64,000 bases of DNA, from NCBI RefSeq assembly GCF_017488845.2, contig NZ_CP083371.1:1178001-1242000 (forward strand), in the 5' to 3' direction. A program made the position numbers and the translations under genes. Numbering within the stretch: the stretch's first letter is position 1; each line of letters begins with the position of its first letter. Under the pieces are notes generated by a model. That model searched no databases, was not told the DNA's origin, and saw nothing but the letters and a program-made list of their open reading frames with translations. Of the stretch, positions 47,341-57,064 are shown piece after piece. The DNA is from Ensifer canadensis. GTDB taxonomy: Bacteria; Pseudomonadota; Alphaproteobacteria; Rhizobiales; Rhizobiaceae.

Positions 47341-48468
47341 ATGCGTGAATTTGATGTGGCAATCGTTGGTGGCGGCATTGCCGGCCTTTCGCTGGCCTTT
47401 TTTCTGGCACCGCACCGCTCCGTTGCCGTCATCGAGCGGGAAGACGGGCTCGGTTATCACAGCACCGGGCGCTCCGCCGCCGAATTCGTTCTGCGGTACA
47501 ACGCCCCTGAAGTGTGCAAGCTCGCGGCGATCTCCAAGACTTTCTTCGATCAGCCTCCCGAAGGCTTTTCCGACGTACCGCTGTTGAAGCAGCGTGGCGG
47601 CGTCATGATCGCCAATGCGGAGAAAGTGGCACGGCTTGAGGCGGTGTTTGCCGAGGAAAGCGCTGTCAATCCCGACCTGCGAAGGCTGACTGTCGACGAA
47701 GCAATCACCCGCGTACCGATTCTTCGGCGCGACTATGTGGCGGCCGCATTTTATGACCCGAATTTCTGGGACATCGAGGTCGAGAACCTGCTGCAGGGTT
47801 ACCTGCGCGGCGCACGTCGCCATGGCGCCGAGGTGATTGAGCGCAGCGACATCGTGGCTCCGCGCCGCGAGGCAAATGGCTGGGTGCTTTCGACGAATGC
47901 CGGCGAGATCCATGCCCAGGTCATCGTCAATGCGGCTGGCGGCTGGGCCGACCCGGTCGCAAGCCTCTTCGGCGTGACGCCGGTCGGCATCGTGCCGCAT
48001 CGCCGCAGCGCGATCACGGTGGACCTTCCCGCGGAGATCGATGCCCTGACAATGCCCGAGATCAACGAGATCGACGAGGACTTCTATATGAAGCCCGAAG
48101 GCGGACGGCTGCTTGCCTCTCCCGCCGACGCCACGCCGTGCGAACCGACGGACGTGCAGCCCGAGGAGATCGATGTCGCCTGGGCCGCACACTACGTGGA
48201 AGAGGCGACGACCGTCCCGGTCCGCCGCATCTTCAAGAGCTGGGCCGGCTTGCGCAGCTTTTCACCGGACAAATTGCCGGTGATCGGTCACGCCAAGGAT
48301 CGACCGGATTTCTTCTGGCTTGCCGGCCAGGGCGGCTACGGCATTCTGACGTCGCCGGCACTGGGCGCGCTTGCCGCAAACCTGCTGATTGGCCTACCGG
48401 CGCCCGAAAGCTTCGCCGCAAACGGCCTTGACCCCGTCGGTTTCAACCCCGAGCGCTTCCTGAGGTAG
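47341..48468 (+). CDS. FAD-dependent amine/D-amino-acid oxidoreductase (DAO family)
   Basis: This flavoenzyme of 375 residues begins with the dinucleotide fold VAIVGGGIAGLSLAFFLA, followed by GYHSTGRSAAEF. It ends with the DAO-family segment SFSPDKLPVIG...FFWLAGQGGYGILTSPALG. Such enzymes oxidise glycine, sarcosine, D-amino acids or hydroxy acids; 2-hydroxyglutarate oxidases belong to a neighbouring branch. The ATG at 47341 has GGAGCGGGG upstream. It lies between the gcdH regulator and the Pho-controlled phn genes, and its substrate is not evident. Confidence 0.8.
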   Translation: MREFDVAIVGGGIAGLSLAFFLAPHRSVAVIEREDGLGYHSTGRSAAEFVLRYNAPEVCKLAAISKTFFDQPPEGFSDVPLLKQRGGVMIANAEKVARLEAVFAEESAVNPDLRRLTVDEAITRVPILRRDYVAAAFYDPNFWDIEVENLLQGYLRGARRHGAEVIERSDIVAPRREANGWVLSTNAGEIHAQVIVNAAGGWADPVASLFGVTPVGIVPHRRSAITVDLPAEIDALTMPEINEIDEDFYMKPEGGRLLASPADATPCEPTDVQPEEIDVAWAAHYVEEATTVPVRRIFKSWAGLRSFSPDKLPVIGHAKDRPDFFWLAGQGGYGILTSPALGALAANLLIGLPAPESFAANGLDPVGFNPERFLR

Positions 48469-48533
48469 CGACAACGCACCTCCATCCCGCTGCGATTGTC
48501 ACATTCCGTTAAGGATGTCGGCGAGGCTGTGAA

Positions 48534-48573
48534 CTGTAACATAAACTACAAGAAACTGACATTTCGCTTTCAT
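48534..48573 (+). promoter_or_regulatory. Pho box upstream of phnC (PhoB direct repeats)
   Basis: CTGACAT (48556) and CTTTCAT (48567), 11 bp apart, match the PhoB consensus CTGTCAT-N4-CTGTCAT with one mismatch each. Two weaker repeats, CTGTAAC (48534) and ACTACAA (48545), keep the same 11-bp spacing, so two PhoB dimers could bind. The site lies 64-103 bp before phnC and predicts induction by phosphate starvation. Confidence 0.7.
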
Positions 48574-48636
48574 GAAGCGCCGATATGGCAGGTGTCATAC
48601 CGATGACCGGTCTCCCCGAAAGAGGACCTGCTAGAA

Positions 48637-49479
<843 letters not shown>

Positions 49480-49565
49480 CGCCCGCCAGGATCGAAGGCC
49501 CACGTCAAGGGCACCTCTTTGAAACCGAATATCATCCGGCAAAGCCGGAGAAACGGGAGAACCTT

Positions 49566-50471
49566 ATGCTGAAGAAAGCTCTTCTGGGCGCTGTCGCCCT
49601 GCTCGCCCTCGTCGGCCACGCTCAGGCCGAAGACCTCAAGGAATTCCGCGTCGGTATCATCGGCGGCGAAAACGAAGCCGACCGCCTGCGCAACTTCCAG
49701 TGTATCGTCGACAAGCTGCCGGCTGCAATCGGCGTCGAAAAGGTTTCGCTGTTCCCGGCCGCCGACTATGACGGCGTCATCCAGGGCCTGCTCGGCGGCA
49801 CGCTCGACTACGCCGAACTCGGCGCTTCGGGCTTTGCCAAGATCTACCTCGCCAAGGCCGACGCGGTCGAGCCGATCCTGACGACCGTCCAGACCGACGG
49901 TTCGACCGGCTACCACTCGATCATGGTCGCCCGCAAGGACTCCGGCATCACCAAGCTCGAAGACCTGAAGGGCAAGAAGCTCGGCTTTGCCGATCCGGAC
50001 TCGACCTCTGGCTACCTCATCCCGCTCGTCACCCTGCCGGAATCGATCGGCGCGCCGGTCAAGGAATTCTTCGGTGAAACCGGCTTCGGCGGCGGTCACG
50101 AAAACCTGGTTCTCGAAGTCGTCAAGGGCACGTTCGATGCCGGCACGACCTTCGGTTCGGGCGTCGGCGAATTCAAGGACGGCTACACCTCGGGCAATCT
50201 GAAGAAGATGGTCGACAAGGGCATCCTCGACATGAACGACCTGGTCGAGCTCTGGAAGTCGCCGTTGATCCCGAACGGCCCGATCGTCGTCCGCTCGACG
50301 ATGAACGACGACATGAAGGCGAAGTTCAAGCAGTTCATGCTCGACCTGCCGAAGACCGATGCCGCCTGCTTCTCCGCCATCCAGGGTGGCGATTTCACTG
50401 GCTTCACCGAAGTCAACGCCGACTTCTACAAGCCGATCATCGACGCCCGCAAGGCAACGATCGGCGGCTGA
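49566..50471 (+). CDS. phnD: Phosphonate-binding periplasmic protein PhnD (PhoD)
   Basis: This periplasmic binding protein of 301 residues has a signal peptide MLKKALLGAVALLALVGHAQA (cleaved after residue 21). The mature start EDLKEFRVGIIGGENEADR and the segments GGTLDYAELGASGFAKIY and STSGYLIP are typical of PhnD/PhoD. It binds 2-aminoethylphosphonate-like compounds or phosphate and delivers them to PhnE1/PhnE2. A strong terminator-like hairpin follows the gene, so it is probably made in excess over the permeases. Confidence 0.93.
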   Translation: MLKKALLGAVALLALVGHAQAEDLKEFRVGIIGGENEADRLRNFQCIVDKLPAAIGVEKVSLFPAADYDGVIQGLLGGTLDYAELGASGFAKIYLAKADAVEPILTTVQTDGSTGYHSIMVARKDSGITKLEDLKGKKLGFADPDSTSGYLIPLVTLPESIGAPVKEFFGETGFGGGHENLVLEVVKGTFDAGTTFGSGVGEFKDGYTSGNLKKMVDKGILDMNDLVELWKSPLIPNGPIVVRSTMNDDMKAKFKQFMLDLPKTDAACFSAIQGGDFTGFTEVNADFYKPIIDARKATIGG

Positions 50472-50490
50472 TTTTCCTGATCATTCAAGG

Positions 50491-50527
50491 ACGCTGGCCG
50501 CCAAAACGGCCAGCGTTCGCCTTTTTT
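50491..50527 (+). terminator. Rho-independent terminator/attenuator between phnD and phnE1
   Basis: A perfect 9-bp stem (ACGCTGGCC / GGCCAGCGT) with an 8-nt loop is followed by TCGCCTTTTTT. It lies 19 bp after the phnD stop and 52 bp before phnE1, inside what looks like one operon. Partial termination here would raise PhnD over the membrane subunits. Confidence 0.8.
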
Positions 50528-50578
50528 CTGGGGCGCCTGGAGCGCCTGTCGACAGAGGCCGGCATTGCCGGAACATTC

Positions 50579-51541
50579 ATGGCAACTTCCATGCTCCCGA
50601 GGCATCTGAGTGAAAACGGCGCGCTGGTCGAGCGCCACTGGCAGGAGTTGAACTCCCGTCGCCGGCTTTACTCCTGGCTCGGCTTCGCCGTGCTGTTGCT
50701 CGCCCTTTCCGGCTCGCTCTGGTTTGCCAACGATTCCAATGCCGGCAAATTCTTCGACCGCCTGCCGCACTTCTTCGATTTCGTCGGCGATCTCGCGCCG
50801 CGTGACGGCCTGGAAATCTTCCGCGCCATGTTCGATCTGCCTTCGCCCTACGACGACGGCAGCTTCAAGTACAATTATCCCGAGGGTCGGCTCTACCTGA
50901 CCGAGAGCTTCTACATTCCTGAGTATGTGCACAAGATGCTGGAGACCGTGAACATCGCGATCTTCTCCACCGTCATCGGCACGTTCTTCGGCTTCATCTT
51001 CTGTTTCCTCGCCGCCCGCAACCTGATGCCCAATCCGTGGGTGCGGGGTGTCGTGCGCCGGCTGATGGAGATCCTGCGCGCCTTTCCCGAAGTGGTCATC
51101 GCCGGCTTCTTCCTGGCAATCCTTTCGCTCGGGCCGATACCCGCGATCGCGGCGGTTTCGATCCACACGGTCGGCGCACTCGGCAAGCTGTTTTTCGAGG
51201 TGGTCGAGAACGCCGACATGAAACCGGACGAGGGCCTGCGCGCCGCCGGTGGCAACTGGATCGAACGCGTCTGGTTCGGCATGGTGCCGCAGGTGCTGCC
51301 CAACTTCGCCAGCTATTTCCTGCTTCGCCTCGAGATCAACGTACGCGCCTCGACCATCATCGGCGCAGTTGGCGGCGGCGGGATCGGCGAGTTGCTGCGT
51401 CTGTCGATCGGCCAGGGCCATCAGGCAAAGACACTGGCGATCGTCATCCTGCTGTTTGCAACGATCTTCGCCGTCGACCAGTTTTCCGCATGGCTGCGCC
51501 GTCGCCTCGTCGGCGACCAGGCCTTCCAGCTTGCCCAGTAG
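50579..51541 (+). CDS. phnE: Phosphonate ABC transporter permease PhnE1 (PhoE)
   Basis: This inner-membrane permease of 320 residues has a long N-terminal part with TM1 near 30-50 and a periplasmic segment. The core has the PhnE signature LAARNLMPNPWVRGVVRRLMEILRAFPEVV and EAA-like loop EGLRAAGGNWIERVWFGMVPQVLP. It pairs with the second permease directly downstream; its stop is adjacent to the next gene (10 bp to the chosen ATG). Confidence 0.92.
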   Translation: MATSMLPRHLSENGALVERHWQELNSRRRLYSWLGFAVLLLALSGSLWFANDSNAGKFFDRLPHFFDFVGDLAPRDGLEIFRAMFDLPSPYDDGSFKYNYPEGRLYLTESFYIPEYVHKMLETVNIAIFSTVIGTFFGFIFCFLAARNLMPNPWVRGVVRRLMEILRAFPEVVIAGFFLAILSLGPIPAIAAVSIHTVGALGKLFFEVVENADMKPDEGLRAAGGNWIERVWFGMVPQVLPNFASYFLLRLEINVRASTIIGAVGGGGIGELLRLSIGQGHQAKTLAIVILLFATIFAVDQFSAWLRRRLVGDQAFQLAQ

Positions 51542-51550
51542 GTGCGCATC

Positions 51551-53068
51551 ATGACCTCCACGACCAGATTAAGCGCTCTCGAAATGGATGCGATCGCATC
51601 GCGTCACCCGCACTTGCTGCAGGGCTCCTCGAACAAGCGCCTGCGCACGATTGTCATCAGTGTCGGCCTCGTCGCTTACCTCATCTTCAGCTGGTGGTTC
51701 TTTTCGATCGGGCATGTTCTGGGCAACGCCAATTGGGGCATTGCCGGGACCTATCTCGCGGATTGGGTCTCCTACGAGGTTCGGCCCGAGATCAAGATCG
51801 CCCGCGACAAGACGATGACGCTCGATTACCAGCGCAACTCGCCGCTTGGGCCAAATCCGAATCCGGCATGGGTGGAACTCGACAAGGAAACCGTGACCCG
51901 AAAAGTCGAATTACCCGCTGCAACCGCACAGACTGCAAAGCCCAAGACGACGTCATCCTTCAGCTTCATGGCGCCGGGTTCAGCGCTCGGCGCGGCCAAT
52001 ACGCCAAGTGAGCAGAACCGCGTCGAAATGCGGACCGAGGAAATCATCACCAGGGCCGTCATCACCTATGACAGGTCGACGAAGATCGAAATTGCCGACG
52101 GACTCGTCAAGGCAACCCATCGTGGCGAGACGCTGACGATGGCCGTCGATGGCCAGGACACGGTAACCCCTCAGGGTGCCCTCCCCGCCTGGGCCACGCA
52201 GAAACGCCCGGGCGAGAAGATCACGCTCGCCTTTGGTGCAACTGGTTGGGCCGACGTCGAAGGTGACGACATCTCGATCCGCAATCGCTTCTTCGGCTGG
52301 GCCAATTTCCTCTTCGACGTCCACTCACCGTTCTTCGGCAAGGGCTATGGCGATATATTTTCGTTGATCACGAGCGGCGAGCGCATCGAACCCACGCGCT
52401 CGAACCTGTCGCTTGCCTGGAACAACATCCTCTACAACGCCGAATGGCAGCATCTGGATGTGTGGACCAAACTGCTGCAGACCGTGGTCATGGCCTTCGT
52501 CGGCACGCTTTTTGCCTCGCTGGTCGCGTTCCCGCTCTGCTTCCTGGCGGCGCGCAACATCACCCCGAATTTCCTGACGAACCAGCTCGCCAAGCGCTTC
52601 TTCGATTTCCTGCGTTCGGTGGACATGTTCATCTGGGCATTGTTCTTCACGCGCGCCTTTGGCCCGGGACCGCTTGCCGGCATGTCGGCAATTTTCTTCA
52701 CCGATACAGGCACCTTGGGCAAGCTCTACTCCGAGGCTTTGGAGAACATCGACGACAAGCAGCGCGAAGGCGTAAAATCCGTCGGCGCCACCCCGCTTGC
52801 CGTGCAACGCTTTGGCGTCCTGCCGCAGGTCCTGCCGGTATTCGCCAGCCAGGCGCTCTATTTCTGGGAATCCAACACGCGTTCGGCAACGATCATCGGC
52901 GCTGTCGGCGCCGGTGGCATCGGCCTGAAACTCTGGGAAGCGATGCGTACCAACTCCGATTGGGAAAATGTCGCTTATATGGTGCTTCTCATCTTGCTGG
53001 TCGTGTTTATTTTCGACAGCATCTCGAACGCCTGCCGCTCGCGACTGATGGGGCAGAAGGCTCATTGA
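51551..53068 (+). CDS. phnE: Phosphonate ABC transporter permease PhnE2 (PhoT), with large periplasmic insert
   Basis: This permease of 505 residues is far longer than the usual PhnE (about 260-320). After TM1 (residues about 35-60) comes a region of about 200 residues (roughly 75-275) rich in charged beta-type sequence and without membrane helices, which should be periplasmic. The standard core follows, with FLAARNITPNFLTNQLAKRFFDFLRSVDMF and the EAA-like loop EGVKSVGATPLAVQRFGVLPQVLP. ATG 51551 was chosen over an in-frame GTG at 51542. A similar long form is my recollection for PhoT of S. meliloti. Confidence 0.9.
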   Translation: MTSTTRLSALEMDAIASRHPHLLQGSSNKRLRTIVISVGLVAYLIFSWWFFSIGHVLGNANWGIAGTYLADWVSYEVRPEIKIARDKTMTLDYQRNSPLGPNPNPAWVELDKETVTRKVELPAATAQTAKPKTTSSFSFMAPGSALGAANTPSEQNRVEMRTEEIITRAVITYDRSTKIEIADGLVKATHRGETLTMAVDGQDTVTPQGALPAWATQKRPGEKITLAFGATGWADVEGDDISIRNRFFGWANFLFDVHSPFFGKGYGDIFSLITSGERIEPTRSNLSLAWNNILYNAEWQHLDVWTKLLQTVVMAFVGTLFASLVAFPLCFLAARNITPNFLTNQLAKRFFDFLRSVDMFIWALFFTRAFGPGPLAGMSAIFFTDTGTLGKLYSEALENIDDKQREGVKSVGATPLAVQRFGVLPQVLPVFASQALYFWESNTRSATIIGAVGAGGIGLKLWEAMRTNSDWENVAYMVLLILLVVFIFDSISNACRSRLMGQKAH

Positions 53069-53193
53069 CGAGAAGAATTTTTGCAGCGCGGCCATCATGA
53101 TGTTGTCATGGAAATCGGCTAGCTGCGCATCGCATCCCGCGAACAATCGACCCGCCGTTCCGGCGGGCCGGTCGATACAAGAAAGTGAAGACC

Positions 53194-53901
53194 GTGCGTT
53201 ATGCAATCTACTTCGCGCCGCCGGCAGACGACCGGCTGTCGCAGACGGCGGCCCATTGGCTCGGCCGTGATGCCTTTACCGGCGAGACCAATGAACTTTC
53301 AGCGTTAGGCAGCCTTGATGCCGCCACGCGACATGCACTGACTGCCGACCCGCGACGCTACGGCTTTCACGGCACTCTCAAGGCCCCCTTCACACTTGCC
53401 GAAGACCGCAGCGAAGCCGAGCTGGTCGCAGCCTTCGAAACGTTTGCCGACAACCTTGAACCCTTCGAGATCCCTCAACTCACGCTCCTTCAGCTTGGCC
53501 CGTTCTTCGCGCTGGTTTCCGCGAACCACTGCGAGGCGTTGCAGGAATTCGCGGCGCAGGCCGTGCAAACCTTCGAGCCGTTTCGGGCGCCGTTGTCGGA
53601 CGTGGACATGGCGCGACGCAACCCGGACAAGCTTCCGGAGCGGCAGAGGGAATACTTGAGAAAGTGGGGATACCCCTATGTTTTCGAAGAATTTCAGTTT
53701 CACCTGACGCTGACCGGGCCGGTACCCGGCGAGACAGCGAAACCAATGCGGACCGTGCTTGAGAGCACCTTTGCTGATCACATCGGCAAGCCGCTTCACG
53801 TCACGTCAGTTGCGCTCTTCGTCGAGCCGCACCGTGGCGCACCGTTCCTGGTCCATTCCCTGCTGCCGCTCCGCGGCGCGACACAACGAAAGATCGCATG
53901 A
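53194..53901 (+). CDS. DUF1045 2H-phosphoesterase of phosphonate operons
   Basis: This soluble protein of 235 residues has two HxT motifs of the 2H phosphoesterase superfamily: HGT in FHGTLKAPF (H59, T61) and HLT in FQFHLTLTGP (H170, T172). That superfamily opens cyclic phosphodiesters. DUF1045 proteins occur in phn operons without a known reaction. With phnM and phnN in the same operon and no phnP in the window, it could open the ribose-1,2-cyclic phosphate made by C-P lyase, the step PhnP performs in E. coli; this is inference. GTG at 53194 is chosen to give the MRYAIYFAP start; a GTG three codons earlier is possible. Confidence 0.85.
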   Translation: MRYAIYFAPPADDRLSQTAAHWLGRDAFTGETNELSALGSLDAATRHALTADPRRYGFHGTLKAPFTLAEDRSEAELVAAFETFADNLEPFEIPQLTLLQLGPFFALVSANHCEALQEFAAQAVQTFEPFRAPLSDVDMARRNPDKLPERQREYLRKWGYPYVFEEFQFHLTLTGPVPGETAKPMRTVLESTFADHIGKPLHVTSVALFVEPHRGAPFLVHSLLPLRGATQRKIA

Positions 53902-53902
53902 G

Positions 53903-55042
53903 ATGAGCAAAGAACAAGTCCTGACCAATGCCCGCATCGTTCTCGAGGACAGTATCCTCGACGGCTCGGTGCTGATCCGCGACGGCAAGATCGCCGATAT
54001 CTCTCATGGCACGACCAACACTGGTGAAGACTTCGAAGGCGACTACCTTCTGCCTGGCCTCATCGAGCTGCACACCGACCACCTTGAGGCACATTACTCG
54101 CCGCGGCCCGGCGTTCGCTGGTTGAAGATCGCCGCGATCCAGGCACACGACGCACAGGTCGTCACGTCTGGCATCACCACCGTATTCGACTGCCTGCGCC
54201 TTGGTTCGGACGAAGACGGCGGTTTCCAGAAGGGCGAAATGCGCAGCATGGCGGACGCGCTGGCCCAGGCCAAGCAGGAAGGCCGCCTGCGCGCCGACCA
54301 TCTGATCCACCTGCGCTGCGAGGTTTCGACATCGGACGTGCTCGATCACTACGAGGACTTCCAGAACGATCCGCAGGTCAAGCTCGTCTCGCTGATGGAC
54401 CACGCACCGGGGCAGCGCCAGTTCCAGACGATGGACCAGTACACGCTCTACTACAAATCCAAGCGCGGCCTGTCGGACGCCGAATTCGGAAAATTCGTTG
54501 AACGTCAGCAGGCGCTTTCGGCGAAGTATGCCGGCCCGCACCGCGATGCGCTCGCCAAGGCCTGTGCTGAGCGCGGCATTACCATCGCCAGCCACGACGA
54601 CGCCACGATCGCCCATGTCGACGAATCTATCAGCTACGGCATCAAGCTCGCCGAGTTCCCGACCAGCTTCGAAGCGGCGGAGGCCTCCCATCGCGCCGGT
54701 CTTAGTGTGCTGATGGGCGCGCCCAACATCGTGCGCGGCAAGTCGCATTCGGGCAATATCGCCGCCCGTGACCTTGCCGACCGCGGCGTGCTCGACGTGC
54801 TTTCGTCCGATTATGTGCCCTTCAGCCTGATCCACGCGCCGTTCGTGCTCGCCGATGAGCTTGAAGCCATCGACCTGCCGAAGGCGATCGCCATGGTCAG
54901 CACCACCCCTGCCCGCACCGTCGGCCTCGATGATCGTGGCCGGATTGCCGTCGGCTTGCGCGCCGACATCGCGCGTGTCCACAGGCAGGAAGGTATTCCA
55001 GTGGTGCGTTCGGTCTGGCGCGAAGGTCGGCGTGTCGCATGA
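53903..55042 (+). CDS. phnM: Alpha-D-ribose 1-methylphosphonate 5-triphosphate diphosphatase PhnM
   Basis: This amidohydrolase-fold enzyme of 379 residues removes diphosphate from ribose-1-methylphosphonate 5-triphosphate to give the C-P lyase substrate. The metal ligands are visible in PGLIELHTDHLEAHYSPRPG (H57, D59, H60), in IASHDDATIAH and in LSSDYVP near the C-terminus. It starts 1 bp after the DUF1045 stop and overlaps phnN (ATGA). The C-P lyase core genes phnGHIJKL are not in this window. Confidence 0.92.
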   Translation: MSKEQVLTNARIVLEDSILDGSVLIRDGKIADISHGTTNTGEDFEGDYLLPGLIELHTDHLEAHYSPRPGVRWLKIAAIQAHDAQVVTSGITTVFDCLRLGSDEDGGFQKGEMRSMADALAQAKQEGRLRADHLIHLRCEVSTSDVLDHYEDFQNDPQVKLVSLMDHAPGQRQFQTMDQYTLYYKSKRGLSDAEFGKFVERQQALSAKYAGPHRDALAKACAERGITIASHDDATIAHVDESISYGIKLAEFPTSFEAAEASHRAGLSVLMGAPNIVRGKSHSGNIAARDLADRGVLDVLSSDYVPFSLIHAPFVLADELEAIDLPKAIAMVSTTPARTVGLDDRGRIAVGLRADIARVHRQEGIPVVRSVWREGRRVA

Positions 55043-55626
55043 GCCAGCTCGAACTTAGGCGTGGCGCGCTTGTCGTCGTCGTCGGCCCGAGCGGGGCCGG
55101 CAAGGATAGCGTCATGGGCTTTGCCGCCCGACACTTCTGCGACTGCTCCGATGTCCACTTCGTTCGCCGCGTGATCACGCGGCCGTCGGACGCCGGAGGC
55201 GAGGTGCATGAAAGCGTTTCAGTCGCCGAATTCGTCGACATGGAGCAGGCAGGCGCCTTCGCTGTGTCCTGGGACGCGCACGGCCTGAAATACGGCATTC
55301 CCGAAGACGTTCGCCGCAATGTCGAACACGGCACCACGGCAATCGTCAACGGCAGCCGAAGCGCCCTGCCGGCGTTCCGCGCCGCCTTCGGCAACATCGC
55401 CGTCGCGGTCATCACGGCCGAGCCCGCCGCGCTCGCCAAGCGTCTTGCCGAGCGCGGACGCGAAAGCGAAGAGGACGTGTTGCGCCGGCTCTCGCGACAG
55501 GTGCCCGACGTCACATCGGGACCGGATGTCACGATCATCGACAACAGCGGTCGCCTTGAGAGTGCCGGGCGTCACTTCGTCGACCTCGTCGAGCGATTGC
55601 GCATGAGTGCCGCCCATCCGGCCTAA
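55039..55626 (+). CDS. phnN: Ribose 1,5-bisphosphate phosphokinase PhnN
   Basis: This kinase of 195 residues converts ribose 1,5-bisphosphate to PRPP with ATP. It has a P-loop GPSGAGKD (16-23), a guanylate-kinase-like fold segment FVRRVITRPSDAGGE, and the lid RRLSRQV. It is last in the phn cluster and overlaps phnM by 4 bp. A hairpin terminator follows. The presence of PhnN shows that the cluster serves phosphonate breakdown as well as uptake. Confidence 0.92.
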   Translation: MSQLELRRGALVVVVGPSGAGKDSVMGFAARHFCDCSDVHFVRRVITRPSDAGGEVHESVSVAEFVDMEQAGAFAVSWDAHGLKYGIPEDVRRNVEHGTTAIVNGSRSALPAFRAAFGNIAVAVITAEPAALAKRLAERGRESEEDVLRRLSRQVPDVTSGPDVTIIDNSGRLESAGRHFVDLVERLRMSAAHPA

Positions 55627-55655
55627 GTGTCGCGTTTTCCCAGGCGCCGTTTTTT

Positions 55656-55685
55656 AAGACCCTGGAGCAACCGCTCCGGGGTCTT
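55656..55685 (+). terminator. Terminator after phnN
   Basis: AAGACCC-T-GGAGC / GCTCC-G-GGGTCTT form a 12-bp stem with one internal mismatch and an AACC loop, ending in TCTTTTG. It starts 30 bp after the phnN stop. Confidence 0.8.
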
Positions 55686-55764
55686 TTGCATTTGAATGCC
55701 ATCGCCCGGCGGCAATTCCGTGCGCCGTCTCCTTCCCTTTTCCTTCAGCAAGTCAATTTTCCTC

Positions 55765-55793
55765 TTGTCGAGACGATTATTATGTATATACAT
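55765..55793 (+). promoter_or_regulatory. hut promoter with HutC-type operator
   Basis: ATGTATATACAT (55782-55793) is a perfect palindrome of the type bound by the GntR-family repressor HutC. It overlaps a likely -10 box TATACA (55787-55792) that is 16 bp from TTGTCG (55765-55770). The site lies 27 bp before hutI. It predicts repression of hutIHGU relieved by urocanate; hutC itself is not in the window. Confidence 0.6.
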
Positions 55794-55819
55794 TATATCC
55801 AACGAGAGGGGATCGGCTG

Positions 55820-57064
55820 ATGAGTCAATTTTCGACCAACGCAAACGCGTCCGGCATCTGGCGCAATCTTCGCCTTGCGACGTTGCGACCCGATCAAGAC
55901 GGCCTCGGCATGGTGGAAAAGGGCGCAGTGGCTGTCGTCGACGGACACATTGCCTTTGCCGGCGCCGAGAGCGACCTTCCCGCCGATCTATCCCGCACAC
56001 TTGAAGCAACGAATTGCAACGGCCGGGTGATGACGCCCGCCTTCATCGATTGCCATACGCACCTCGTCCACGGCGGCAACCGCGCTCGCGAGTTCCAGAT
56101 GCGGCTCGAAGGTGCGTCCTATGAGGAAATCGCCCGCGCCGGTGGCGGTATCGTCTCCTCGGTCAAGGCAACCAATGCACTCTCAGTCGACGCGCTCGTG
56201 GAAAGCGCTCTGCCACGGCTCGACACGCTCATTGCCGAAGGTGTTTCGACGGTCGAGATCAAGTCCGGCTACGGCCTGAATATCGACGCCGAACTCAACA
56301 TGCTGCGCGCCGCGCGCAAGCTTGGCGACAAACGTCCGGTCCGCATCGTCACCAGCTATCTCGCAGCGCATGCGACCCCCGCCGACTACAAGGGGCGCAA
56401 CGACGACTACATTTCCGAGGTGGTGCTTCCGGGTCTTGATGTCGCCCACGCCGAGGGCCTGGTCGATGCCGTCGATGGCTTCTGCGAAGGCATCGCCTTT
56501 TCGACCGCAGAGATCGCCCGCGTCTTCGGTCGCGCCAAGGCGCTCGGCCTGCCGGTCAAACTGCATGCCGAACAGCTTTCCAACCTCGGTGGCGCCAAGC
56601 TTGCCGCCTCCTACGGTGCGTTGTCCGCCGACCATCTCGAATATCTCGACGCTGATGGAGCGCAGGCAATCGCCAAATCGGGCACGGTAGCCGTGCTGTT
56701 GCCCGGCGCGTTTTACGCGCTGCGCGAAAAGCAGCTTCCGCCGGTGGACGCGCTGCGCGCTGCCGGAGCGCACATCGCCATCGCAACGGATTGCAATCCC
56801 GGCACCTCGCCGCTGACTTCGCTGCTACTGACCATGAACATGTCGGCGACGTTCTTCCGGTTGACGATTGCCGAATGCCTCGCCGGCGTTACCCGCGAGG
56901 CGGCACGTGCGCTCGGGCTTCTCGCCGAAACCGGCACGATCGCAGTCGGCAAGTCTGCCGACCTCGCACTCTGGAACATCGAAGATCCGGCCGAGCTCGT
57001 CTACCGCATCGGCTTCAATCCACTTCATCTGCGCATCTTTAAGGGCGAAAGGACCGGTCTATGA
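55820..57064 (+). CDS. hutI: Imidazolonepropionase
   Basis: This amidohydrolase-superfamily enzyme of 414 residues opens 4-imidazolone-5-propionate to N-formimino-L-glutamate, the third step of histidine breakdown. The metal motif is [14 protein letters not shown] (H79, H81), with further histidines in [10 protein letters not shown] and KLHAEQLSN, and the aspartate in [10 protein letters not shown]. The ATG at 55820 has GAGAGGGG upstream. It is first of hutI-hutH-hutG-hutU and overlaps hutH by 4 bp. Confidence 0.94.
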   Translation: MSQFSTNANASGIWRNLRLATLRPDQDGLGMVEKGAVAVVDGHIAFAGAESDLPADLSRTLEATNCNGRVMTPAFIDCHTHLVHGGNRAREFQMRLEGASYEEIARAGGGIVSSVKATNALSVDALVESALPRLDTLIAEGVSTVEIKSGYGLNIDAELNMLRAARKLGDKRPVRIVTSYLAAHATPADYKGRNDDYISEVVLPGLDVAHAEGLVDAVDGFCEGIAFSTAEIARVFGRAKALGLPVKLHAEQLSNLGGAKLAASYGALSADHLEYLDADGAQAIAKSGTVAVLLPGAFYALREKQLPPVDALRAAGAHIAIATDCNPGTSPLTSLLLTMNMSATFFRLTIAECLAGVTREAARALGLLAETGTIAVGKSADLALWNIEDPAELVYRIGFNPLHLRIFKGERTGL

